From assembly GCA_965224575.1 (NCBI GenBank), contig CBDCZQ010000006.1:744001-808000 (forward strand): a stretch of 64,000 nt of DNA. The letters run 5' to 3'. This stretch comes from QPIN01 sp965224575 (lineage in GTDB: Bacteria; Pseudomonadota; Gammaproteobacteria; Methylococcales; Methylomonadaceae). Shown in pieces: positions 56,715 to 64,000 of this stretch. Position 1 is the first letter of the stretch. Every line of letters begins with the position of its first letter. The position numbers and the translations under genes were made by a program. The notes below the pieces were generated by a model that ran no database searches, was not told the DNA's origin, and saw only the letters and a list, made by a program, of their open reading frames with translations.

Positions 56715-56896
56715 CACCTATTAATTGTGGATGAAAAAATTGAGAACCAAAATGTTCAAGATTAAAGTGAAACCGGCATATAATAGCAGGCTATCCGCTA
56801 TTGCGAAGCTCACACTCTTCACCTACATCCATCTAAATATGTGACGCAGAGACTGGATGTTTTGAACCCAATTTTTCTTTCATCAATTAATAGAGC
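56715..56896. repeat. MITE-like repeat, copy B
   Basis: About 180 bases homologous to the copy at 49121-49310. Its ends form an imperfect inverted repeat of about 27 bases: CACCTATTAATTGTGGATGA at left and the complement of CATCAATTAATAGAGCT at right. The downstream gene starts 26 bases after its end, so the element forms that gene's upstream region. Confidence 0.65.
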
Positions 56897-56921
56897 TACT
56901 CTAAATATCAATATAGAAATA

Positions 56922-57311
56922 ATGAATCAAAAGTTTACAGAAAAACTAACCAGTTGCAGAGATAAAGAATCGTTAGTTCAGCTTATGAATGAACTTGATG
57001 AGGAAAAACGTCGAATAAAATCAATAATGAGCAAGTTTTCAACCGAAGATGCTGAAAATGGCGGCCTAACAGGAAAAGAACGTCAAACAAAACTACGAAG
57101 AATGAAAATGCGTCTTAGTTTTTTAATTGAGGAACGTGAAGCCACCAGACAAAAACTTGGAAAACTAAATAGTGACAAAAAAGCATTAAACAAAGCAGTA
57201 AATCGTAAACTCGAATTTTGCCACGCATTTTTGGCGGCTGCTGAAAAAGAGATGCCAGAAGAACAGTTTATAGCGTTAGAAATGAAAGCAATGGAAATGC
57301 TGTCCATATAA
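56922..57311 (+). CDS. small coiled-coil protein, hypothetical
   Basis: A 129-residue, highly charged and helical protein. The start is placed at ATG 56922, because the longer frame to 56841 extends into the MITE-like repeat. The sequence is Lys/Glu-rich over residues 40-110 (RQTKLRRMKMRLSFLIEERE) with the short motif CHAFLAAAEKEMPEEQF near the end. No family is recognised. It is convergent with the NHL-type gene. Expression is likely but unproven. Confidence 0.55.
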   Translation: MNQKFTEKLTSCRDKESLVQLMNELDEEKRRIKSIMSKFSTEDAENGGLTGKERQTKLRRMKMRLSFLIEEREATRQKLGKLNSDKKALNKAVNRKLEFCHAFLAAAEKEMPEEQFIALEMKAMEMLSI

Positions 57312-57335
57312 ACAGAAGCTTACAGAAGCCTCCCA

Positions 57336-59000
57336 TTACTGCTTAATACCATTAAACATCAGAGTAACTGTACCCAGCATGATAAATAAAAACACCGCTA
57401 AAATGAATAATGGGTGTTGCCGTTTTAAAATCATACTCATCATTTGTCTAGGCTGAACATAAGTTGCATTACTTAACAGCGGCATAACTTCTTTAATTAT
57501 CTGTTCGGTATTAAAAAACTGTCGCTGCCAATTAAAGGACATAGCGATTGAGCCAATAAGTAATTGAGCATCAGAAAAAAATATATTCTCCTCTCTGCCT
57601 GCTGCATATTCCCCATTATATTTTTTAATAATCAGGGTATCGCCTAAAGTGCCCACCATCTTTGAAAACAATTGATATGCCAATGACAAGGCTATAATGA
57701 TTACTAGCATTGCAAGAATCAGGCTCATTTTAAAAACACCCTCATGCTGCTCTATCCATGCAATGAAAATAACGAATAGTGGAACTAACATAATAAGTTT
57801 TAATAATTGGACTTTTTGTTTATTAGCCGCAACCCATTTTATTTTTGGGTCATTAATGTCAATAATTATTGGTGCAGAAAGAACAGGTTCTTCTGATTCT
57901 TTTAGTTTTTGAATGAAGGCTACAGTTAATCCGACAATCAAAAATACTGCAAATAACCCAACCGCAATGTAACTCAAATAGATATAGAATAAACGGCTTT
58001 TTTGTAGCTGTTCCAGTTTCTTAGTAATCTCCTGGGGTAGTGAATTACTGATTAATTGCCCTTGATAATCCAGTTGATATATTCGATTATTGTTTAAATC
58101 CGTTATCAACACTTGCTCACCTAATACTGCAAAATCAAAAGGGTCGGCATCTGTGGGTAGTTTGACAGTTTCAACAAATTGCCAATTTTTATCATAAATC
58201 GCAATAGTACCGTTACTCATAGAAGTGTTTAAATTATTTACCCACCAATGAGTTCCTATCTTTGCAAACGAATAAGGCCAGATATTTTCTTTTAATATTG
58301 GATTTAAGATCGAATGACTACGCAGAATTTCTCCAAAATTTTCTGTATCAGACTCTACTATTTGAATAGCATGGTGGTTAGTATTAGCTACCAGCAACTT
58401 ATCATTTTGCAAACTATTCTGATTGGGGAATTTATATTCTTTCTCACTCACCGCGAGTTCATTGCCCTGTGCATCAAATTTACGCAGTTTGTGCCTACTG
58501 GTATCACTTACATAAACAGTATCCGTCTTAATGTCTATACTAAGATGAAACGCGCTATCAAAATCCAGTTGATTTAGCCCAAATGGGGAGCATGTTTTTA
58601 AACTCTGGCTACAACGATATAACCCTTCATTATCATGTTCCGCTACGGGAGCTTTAGTATCTGCCATACGTAGGTAACGCGAAATACTTTCTAGCAATCC
58701 TGGATCATACTTTCCTTTTCGAATTAATATATCGCCATTCGAAAAAAATGCAAAATCACCTACTAGGTCATAAACACCCATTTCATTTAAATCATAACTA
58801 TTTTGTAATTCTAAGGAAGGGGTTAAGCGATATAATTTATCAGAAATATGAATCACTATATTACCATCAGGATCAAACTGCATCTGGTCTGGACCACCTA
58901 CATCAAGAGATTCTCCTCGCACCCAGAAAATCAGACTAATCAGGCATAGACCAGTTAAAACAATAAGAAATGCTGTTAATGGTTTAACATTTTGATTCAT
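57336..59000 (-). CDS. NHL-repeat-like propeller protein with C-terminal membrane segments
   Basis: A 554-residue protein. An N-terminal membrane anchor (about 9-27) leads to a periplasmic propeller region (30-330) with motifs of NHL type, such as DTVYVSDTSRHKLRKFDAQGN and QVLITDLNNNRIYQLD. It is followed by a helix near 340-365, a cytoplasmic linker, two close helices (about 400-450) and a final helix (about 530-550). The role is unknown; similar proteins sense or bind at the envelope. The stop at 57336 leaves only 24 bases to the convergent gene. Confidence 0.65.
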   Translation of the reverse strand: MNQNVKPLTAFLIVLTGLCLISLIFWVRGESLDVGGPDQMQFDPDGNIVIHISDKLYRLTPSLELQNSYDLNEMGVYDLVGDFAFFSNGDILIRKGKYDPGLLESISRYLRMADTKAPVAEHDNEGLYRCSQSLKTCSPFGLNQLDFDSAFHLSIDIKTDTVYVSDTSRHKLRKFDAQGNELAVSEKEYKFPNQNSLQNDKLLVANTNHHAIQIVESDTENFGEILRSHSILNPILKENIWPYSFAKIGTHWWVNNLNTSMSNGTIAIYDKNWQFVETVKLPTDADPFDFAVLGEQVLITDLNNNRIYQLDYQGQLISNSLPQEITKKLEQLQKSRLFYIYLSYIAVGLFAVFLIVGLTVAFIQKLKESEEPVLSAPIIIDINDPKIKWVAANKQKVQLLKLIMLVPLFVIFIAWIEQHEGVFKMSLILAMLVIIIALSLAYQLFSKMVGTLGDTLIIKKYNGEYAAGREENIFFSDAQLLIGSIAMSFNWQRQFFNTEQIIKEVMPLLSNATYVQPRQMMSMILKRQHPLFILAVFLFIMLGTVTLMFNGIKQ

Positions 59001-59185
59001 ATATTATTAATTTCTACAAAGATAAAAACTAATAATAAAGTATAGGTAAGACTCTTAATCTTTCAAAGGCATTTACTTAAACAAAAAGCAGATTAGTCAG
59101 AAGTTAAGACTATTATTTTAATTCGTTGCCTCCGTAGGACTATATAGTATGGTAAGCAAGCTATATCTAAATAGTGGAAATTCAT

Positions 59186-59225
59186 ATTCAACTGGAAAAT
59201 ACTATATAACTGTTTCCAGTTGAAT
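59186..59225. repeat. 13-bp inverted repeat near the DUF1566 gene's 3' end
   Basis: ATTCAACTGGAAA at 59186-59198 and TTTCCAGTTGAAT at 59213-59225 are perfectly complementary with a 14-base loop. CTAGTT/AACTAG at 59246-59265 forms a second, overlapping palindrome at the stop codon. It could terminate the DUF1566 transcript, but no T-run follows on the minus strand. A stem-loop RNA or protein site is also possible. Confidence 0.45.
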
Positions 59226-59254
59226 TGTAAATATGCCGCATTGTTCTAGTTGAA

Positions 59255-59788
59255 TTAATAACTAGCTAATGAGCCTTGGCCTCGAACGCACCAAGTTCGT
59301 TTAATACTATTTATCTGCACAGCCAAATGAACTTGTCCTTGTGTTACATCAACAGCCCATGCTGACAGAGGAGCTACACTTCCTGTAGTAACCGTAGCTG
59401 TCCAAAAAATAGACGAGCTTACACCTATAAACGGATGATTATCTGATAAAGCTGGATCAAAATTGTTTGGGTCAAGTAGACTAGTAAATTCAGATAATGA
59501 GGGCAACCGCCAACCCATTCGATTACCAACTTTAGCTCCCGCACACAGAAATCGTGCATTGAACCAGTCTGTTGCCCCTAAGGGTTCGACCATCCAAACC
59601 AGCTGTGTTTCTTTATCTAAAACAGCTTGGTCTGCAAAACGAGGGAGTACTTTAAAACGTTTGTTTCCATTATTAATTTGCTTGTCCCAAGATTGTACAT
59701 CAGCTGCGAAAGCTTGGGACGTGACAAAAGTTATTAAACAAAGGCTAATACAAAATAAACGTGAAATATAATAATTTATTTGTTTCAT
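59255..59788 (-). CDS. secreted DUF1566 (Lcl-type) protein
   Basis: A 177-residue protein with a signal peptide (about 1-28, AFA). A single DUF1566 domain has the usual LVWMVEPLGATDWFNARFLC, GWRLPSLSEFTSLLDP and ending RTWCVRG. Such domains are found in surface or extracellular proteins and may bind polysaccharide or other proteins. It lies alone. Confidence 0.8.
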   Translation of the reverse strand: MKQINYYISRLFCISLCLITFVTSQAFAADVQSWDKQINNGNKRFKVLPRFADQAVLDKETQLVWMVEPLGATDWFNARFLCAGAKVGNRMGWRLPSLSEFTSLLDPNNFDPALSDNHPFIGVSSSIFWTATVTTGSVAPLSAWAVDVTQGQVHLAVQINSIKRTWCVRGQGSLASY

Positions 59789-59934
59789 GGCATTTCTCCA
59801 TTACTAATAGAATATATAATTCAGGGCAAACGTATCTGCCCCGAACCTTAGTATCGGAAAAAAATAAAGCTTTGAATAGTAACTATTACCATATTGGCTA
59901 AAAATAGGGCTTTCTAGCATTTAGTTATTACAGA

Positions 59935-61155
59935 TTATCCTGCTTCAGCCTGTTTATTAAGGATGGCAGATGGTCTTTGCATAGTTGTTTTCCCCGTCAT
60001 GATATCAAGCGTTTTCCTTAAGCGTGTAAAAACCGATTCCTGACAATAGGGAATCCCATATTTCTCACATAATGCTTTTACCTTTGGTTGTGCTATATGG
60101 TATCGGCTTAAGGGCATATCCGGCCAAATATGGTGTTCAATTTGATAGTTTAACCAACCGTGAAGAAAGTCAATTCGATCCGTGCCTGTTGCGAAATTAG
60201 TCGATCCAAATATCTGTCTAAGGTAAAACTCCCCTTTGTTTTGAGCTTTTTCTTCAAAAATAAATAAATCTTCACCAACATGGTTTGTACCAATAATTAA
60301 AAAGGTATGTAGATTAGTAAAAACTTCAGCTATTAAGGAATTAATGAGTACATTTTTTGCTGCAACTGCTCCCCCTATTGACATCACTATACCGACAGGA
60401 ATAAATAATAGAGGAATTAATGCAAATCTAATGGCTATATAGGGTAATAAACAGACTGTCCATAATTTACGCCCCATTGGTTTCAATGGATTCCAAGTAT
60501 CTCCATGTGAATAAACTACCGGTTCTTTTCCTTCTTTTTTATCTAGAAAATATTGTAATTCAACTAAAGTAGACGGAGCGTAATAAGCAAACTTCCAGGT
60601 ACAGGCCATGATTCCAAGACCTACATATCTTAGCCATAGTGGCATTTTGATCTTTCTAAAATCTTCAGTATTGAATTCTACTTGATCGGGGTCAGCTTTT
60701 TCACCCAGATTGTAATGATGCAAATCATTATGTTCTTTGTCCCATGCCTCAGGTAGCATCCATTCTAACCAGTCAAGGTAACGGCGCTTTCCTCTGGCAA
60801 AGCCCTTGCTTGTATAGTGCTTAGGAATACCTTCTATTTTATCGTAAGCCCGATGAGTAACGTGATGGGCGATTGTTGTCCAGCGAGTCGCATTGCCCTG
60901 GCTAATAAAATAAGCAGAGATAGGGTTAGGTATAATCCATGCGGTTCCATAACCTATGACCGAACAAATGCGCCCCCAGCCTTCAATTTTTTTTAAATGT
61001 TGAAAATCTTCCATTCCTACATCACTTAAAACTTCCTTGCGAATATTATCTATATCTTGTGCAAATTTTTCCCTATCAATTGCATGGTAAATATGTTGAG
61101 TCACAACTAATGTTTCCTTAAAATTGAATAGCTTGGGCCGAGGAACGAAACCCAA
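59935..61155 (-). CDS. membrane fatty acid desaturase
   Basis: A 406-residue diiron desaturase. Three His boxes are present: HHVTHRAYD (about residues 91-99), HNDLHHYN (about 138-145) and QIEHHIWPDMP (about 340-350). The Gln before the last box is typical of front-end or delta-type acyl-lipid desaturases. No N-terminal cytochrome b5 domain is present, so it must use an external electron donor. Regiospecificity cannot be read from sequence. It lies with its own promoter region of about 120 bases. Confidence 0.88.
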   Translation of the reverse strand: MGFVPRPKLFNFKETLVVTQHIYHAIDREKFAQDIDNIRKEVLSDVGMEDFQHLKKIEGWGRICSVIGYGTAWIIPNPISAYFISQGNATRWTTIAHHVTHRAYDKIEGIPKHYTSKGFARGKRRYLDWLEWMLPEAWDKEHNDLHHYNLGEKADPDQVEFNTEDFRKIKMPLWLRYVGLGIMACTWKFAYYAPSTLVELQYFLDKKEGKEPVVYSHGDTWNPLKPMGRKLWTVCLLPYIAIRFALIPLLFIPVGIVMSIGGAVAAKNVLINSLIAEVFTNLHTFLIIGTNHVGEDLFIFEEKAQNKGEFYLRQIFGSTNFATGTDRIDFLHGWLNYQIEHHIWPDMPLSRYHIAQPKVKALCEKYGIPYCQESVFTRLRKTLDIMTGKTTMQRPSAILNKQAEAG

Positions 61156-61281
61156 TAAATCAGTACAAAATAGCGGGCTCGTTCTTACCCATAACCTTGG
61201 AATTATACCAATTTAAAACATCGAAGTTTAATAAAATTGAACTAGTGATAGAATTTATTTCCTTTAATTATGAGACTTTGA

Positions 61282-61878
61282 TTGTTTTTGTTTACGCACA
61301 CCTTTATTCTATGGACTAAACTTAAATTTCTAAAGGGTTTTTATTTAGTTTCGTTATGTATGAAAAATACTAGTTTTAATGAGAATGAGTCAAATTATAT
61401 TCAAAATACTCTTTCTTCTCAACATCCTCAAATAGAACAAGAATCTGATCGGCAAATGTTAACCCGAGTGGGTATAAGATTTGGCATATTATTTTTTGTT
61501 CTTTTAATGTTTGATTCTTTGCTGGATTGGCTGATTGCCTTATTTGATCTTTTATTTGAGTTGATCCATTTAGGTATTGATTTAGTTGAATACTCAATAG
61601 AACTTATTCTTGAGTATACAATTAATACAGGACATCAAGAAAGCGAAATCATTATGATCAATGCTGCGATTATTATTTCACTGTATTTGATATATCGGTT
61701 TTTCTTTGCTATTCCAAAAATGTATACAAAAGGTACAAAAAAATGCAAAGAATGCTGGGTGAGGCGGAATAAGAATAGATCAGAACGTTGGCAAGCACTG
61801 TCTTTATCCTCTAAAGCCAAATTAATCAGTGCCTATACATTTGGCACATCATGCCTTTTATTTTTAGTTACACTTTAG
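61282..61878 (+). CDS. membrane protein, hypothetical
   Basis: A 198-residue frame; an internal Met at 61360 (MKNTSFNENESNY) would give a 172-residue protein and looks a better start because the region before it is Phe/Leu-rich but not followed by a Shine-Dalgarno in either case. Three or four hydrophobic segments lie at about 70-90, 95-120, 125-145 and 185-198. A CKECWVRRNKNRSERW basic segment lies between. No family is recognised. Confidence 0.5.
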   Translation: MFLFTHTFILWTKLKFLKGFYLVSLCMKNTSFNENESNYIQNTLSSQHPQIEQESDRQMLTRVGIRFGILFFVLLMFDSLLDWLIALFDLLFELIHLGIDLVEYSIELILEYTINTGHQESEIIMINAAIIISLYLIYRFFFAIPKMYTKGTKKCKECWVRRNKNRSERWQALSLSSKAKLISAYTFGTSCLLFLVTL

Positions 61879-61906
61879 TCTAAAAAGACAGATTACGAAA
61901 TTAGCA

Positions 61907-61932
61907 TTTGTTTTTCTGAACCGAAAAACAAA
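61907..61932 (+). terminator. hairpin downstream of the membrane-protein gene
   Basis: TTTGTTTTTC at 61907-61916 and GAAAAACAAA at 61923-61932 form a perfect 10-base stem with a 6-base loop, 29 bases after the stop. It lacks a trailing T-run, so it may be only a weak terminator or a transcript-stabilising hairpin. Confidence 0.4.
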
Positions 61933-62152
61933 CTTATTCCAGTAAAACAAGCCTATAACTATTATTTTGAATAGTGAGCATTAACGCAACACCGAAAGCT
62001 TATACCACCACCCACTGGCAAGTACTCGACCATAAATATTTGTAACTACTCAGCGTATTAACCCAGTCAAATAAAATCCGTATCCGTGACCGCACGAAAT
62101 AATAAGTTAAGATTTGATTCATCCACTTTATTTCACCTAGAGCCAAATATCT

Positions 62153-63052
62153 TTAGGATATTCCTATTCGATTTGGCATCCATTCTTGTAAAAAATCTAA
62201 AAAAATTCGGACTTTTGCTGATAAATATTTTCGATGGGGATAGATAGCATGTATTTCCAATGGAGAAACATTATATTCTTCCAAAACAATTTGTAATCGC
62301 CCTTTTTCTATATCCCTACCAATCATATATGTGGGTAACATAACCAGTCCTACGCCTCTGTTTGCAGCTACACGAATGGGTTCAGCAACATTAGATTGTA
62401 TGCGTCCATTCACTTTAATAATCTTTTCTTCCTTTGCTGTACCAAATTTCCATTTATTATAGGGAGGAATTGCCCAATTAACTAAACAATTATGCTTATA
62501 TAAATCATCAGGATGTTTTGGAATACCATAATGCTCAAGATATTCTGGTGCACCACATACCACTAAGGACGAACTAGCTAATTTGCGAGCAACCAAACTA
62601 CTATCTGGTAATTCACCTAAAAATATTCCAATATCGATACCTTCATCAATGATGTCTGATTGATTACCTTTTAAGATTATTTCTACTGATAAATATTTGT
62701 TTAGTTTCACAAATTCTGCAATAGCGGGTGCTATATGAGTTGTTCCAATAACAGGGGGTGAACTGATTTTTAAAATTCCACGAGGTTCTATTTGAAGATG
62801 AGTCACTGATAATTCCATGTCATCTACATCAAGTAATATTTGCTGACATTTCTCCAGATAAGAAGCCCCTATATCTGTCAAATATAAACTGCGTGTTGTT
62901 CTATTAAATAAGCGACTGTCTAACATGCGCTCTAAAGACATAATGTGATTGGACACCATAGCTCTTGAAACACCAAGTTCTCTAGCTGCGCCAGCAAAAC
63001 TACTGTGCCTTGCCACTCGAACGAATACATTCATGCTAACAAATTTGTCCAT
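62153..63052 (-). CDS. LysR-family transcriptional regulator
   Basis: A 299-residue protein with an N-terminal winged helix (FAGAARELGVSRAMVSNHI, about residues 16-34) and a type 2 periplasmic-binding effector domain from about residue 90. Its stop region is followed by 274 bases of non-coding DNA. It is divergent from a transketolase-like gene. The 270 bases between the starts hold repeated TTGTCA/TGACAA boxes, so it is probably its own and that gene's regulator. Effector is unknown. Confidence 0.9.
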   Translation of the reverse strand: MDKFVSMNVFVRVARHSSFAGAARELGVSRAMVSNHIMSLERMLDSRLFNRTTRSLYLTDIGASYLEKCQQILLDVDDMELSVTHLQIEPRGILKISSPPVIGTTHIAPAIAEFVKLNKYLSVEIILKGNQSDIIDEGIDIGIFLGELPDSSLVARKLASSSLVVCGAPEYLEHYGIPKHPDDLYKHNCLVNWAIPPYNKWKFGTAKEEKIIKVNGRIQSNVAEPIRVAANRGVGLVMLPTYMIGRDIEKGRLQIVLEEYNVSPLEIHAIYPHRKYLSAKVRIFLDFLQEWMPNRIGIS

Positions 63053-63097
63053 TAAAAGTCCTTAGAAACAAGCATGGAAAAAAGCCAAATGGAGTAG

Positions 63098-63158
63098 TTG
63101 ACAAACTATATTGTCAAGCAATATATGACAATTATTTACATAAACACTATATTGTCAA
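63098..63158. promoter_or_regulatory. array of TTGTCA/TGACAA boxes between LysR and the transketolase gene
   Basis: Four boxes are seen: TTGACAA (63098-63104), TTGTCAA (63111-63117), TGACAAT (63126-63132) and ATTGTCA (63151-63157). They form inverted pairs with 6 and 18 base spacers. ACTATATTGTCAA occurs twice, 41 bases (about four helical turns) apart. TTGACA at 63098 could also serve as a -35 for the rightward gene. This fits multi-site LysR binding. Confidence 0.6.
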
Positions 63159-63217
63159 TTATTTTCATCCCTGTATAGTAAACCTAACACCAATTCGCAC
63201 CCTCCTTAGCGAAGCAC

Positions 63218-63290
63218 GACAAGCAAAGACCTATTTTAACGCTTGTCTTATCAGCTCTCTTTGGTGAAAATGCCATTGAGAGCTTTTTTT
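63218..63290 (+). terminator. hairpins with intrinsic terminator in the transketolase leader
   Basis: A first stem pairs GACAAGC (63218-63224) with GCTTGTC (63241-63247). The second pairs AGCTCTC (63253-63259) with GAGAGCT (63278-63284) and runs into seven T bases (63284-63290). The ATG at 63323 follows with AAAGGAAA as ribosome site. A terminator inside the leader suggests attenuation or a riboswitch-like control; it could alternatively end a short upstream RNA. Confidence 0.55.
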
Positions 63291-63322
63291 ATTTAAAAAG
63301 TAGTTCAATCAAAGGAAAAACC

Positions 63323-64000
63323 ATGAGTACATTTCCAATAGATCTTAACGCATATCAACGCATATCATTAGATGCAAGCAATTCAACTCTGACGGCAGAA
63401 CAAAAAACAGCTTTAGAAGCCAATATTCAGCTATGTCGCGATGCCATAGTTTTCTTCACTTCTACGGGTGCAGCAAGAGGCGTAGGTGGTCATTCTGGTG
63501 GTCCTTATGATACGGTACCAGAAGTCATGCTTATGGATGCACTTTTTCGAGGCGCAGCTGAAAAATTTGTCCCCATTTTCTTTGACGAAGCGGGACATCG
63601 TGTGGCTACCCAATATTTAATGTCAACCTTAAATGGTGATCTTCCTGCTGAACGATTGATGGAATATCGTGCTGCTCATTCACATTTACCCGGTCATCCA
63701 GAATTAGGTTTTACCCCCGGGGTAAAATTTAGCTCTGGGCGTTTGGGGCATATGTGGCCTTATGTCAATGGTGTAGCCATGGCAAACCCTGGTAAAACTT
63801 TATTCTGTCTAGGCTCAGATGGATCACAACAAGAAGGAAATGATGCAGAAGCAGCACGCTTAGCAGTTGCACAAAACCTTAATGTCATACTCTTAATTGA
63901 CGATAACGATGTCACCATAGCGGGGCATCCTTCCGAATATTTAAAAGGTTGCAGTACAGCACAAACGCTCAAAGGACATGGCATGACTGTACTAGAGGGT
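63323..64000 (+). CDS. transketolase-like ThDP enzyme, N-terminal part (cut by window end)
   Basis: 226 codons from ATG 63323 to the edge, open throughout. The ThDP-binding signature is visible: GSDGSQQEGN (residues 164-173) followed by LLIDDNDVTIAGHP, and upstream HSGGP and the FSSGRLGHMWPYVNGVAMA stretch that binds the cofactor and phosphate. This is the N-terminal pyrophosphate half of transketolase; whether a complete enzyme follows lies outside the window. Substrate may differ from the standard pentose phosphate transketolase because the first 40 residues are unlike TktA. It is likely LysR-controlled. Confidence 0.85.
   Translation, partial: MSTFPIDLNAYQRISLDASNSTLTAEQKTALEANIQLCRDAIVFFTSTGAARGVGGHSGGPYDTVPEVMLMDALFRGAAEKFVPIFFDEAGHRVATQYLMSTLNGDLPAERLMEYRAAHSHLPGHPELGFTPGVKFSSGRLGHMWPYVNGVAMANPGKTLFCLGSDGSQQEGNDAEAARLAVAQNLNVILLIDDNDVTIAGHPSEYLKGCSTAQTLKGHGMTVLEG

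Noticed and set aside
1..64000. CRISPR arrays, rRNA and tRNA genes
   Set aside because: No regularly spaced repeats, rRNA-like stretches or foldable tRNA genes were seen on either strand; a profile scan would be needed to be certain.

Overview
The window is AT-rich chromosomal DNA from a Gram-negative bacterium, most likely a gammaproteobacterium. This rests on the type IV pilus retraction ATPase, the TtpC/ExbB2/ExbD2/TonB2 energy-transduction operon, DUF3450 and DUF4124 proteins, HemW, TrmB, and a yjfI-yjfJ-yjfK-yjfL-like PspA gene set. The fused ThiS-ThiG protein and overall gene content resemble low-GC Methylococcales or related marine Gammaproteobacteria, but that placement is inference. 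No rRNA, tRNA or CRISPR array was seen.

Positions 1-24991 are mostly core metabolism. They hold the 3' part of a PilU-like gene and a minus-strand operon joining a periplasmic binding protein, a PAS-GGDEF-EAL c-di-GMP enzyme and two cobalamin genes (cbiB, cobD), with cobQ divergent. Then come argB, an FAH-family gene coupled to hemW, pyrE, a dynamin-like GTPase, trmB, a thiS-thiG fusion and an aroG-type gene. The stretch ends in a thioredoxin-like gene followed by a compact six-gene TonB2-type operon.

Positions 25000-46400 are accessory. They hold a sodium/solute symporter with a GH3 beta-glucosidase, an AIM24-family gene, a hipBA toxin-antitoxin pair, a coiled-coil protein with an internal duplication, a decayed small gene and an MscS-like membrane protein. 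Next is a long envelope-stress-like operon: DUF2170, PspA/IM30, DUF2491, a small protein, a PIN toxin-antitoxin pair, a potassium channel with an RCK domain, a Ser/Arg/Tyr-rich lipoprotein, a DUF350 protein and an M50-type protease. Its promoter is covered by two palindromic operators. A secreted protein of unknown function and an intact insertion sequence with a 4-bp target duplication follow.

Positions 46400-64000 carry secreted and surface proteins. There is a seven-repeat FG-GAP propeller protein broken by a one-base deletion, and a three-gene cassette of a membrane protein, a radical SAM/SPASM enzyme and a small protein ending in 15 consecutive Asn. The cassette is the best candidate for an undescribed peptide-modification system, although the small gene may instead be frameshifted in its repeat. 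A polysaccharide-lyase/LamG protein, an NHL-type membrane protein, a DUF1566 protein and a fatty acid desaturase follow. The window ends in a LysR regulator divergent from a transketolase-like gene whose leader contains operator-like boxes and a terminator hairpin. Two copies of a roughly 190-bp MITE-like repeat lie at about 49.1 and 56.7 kb.
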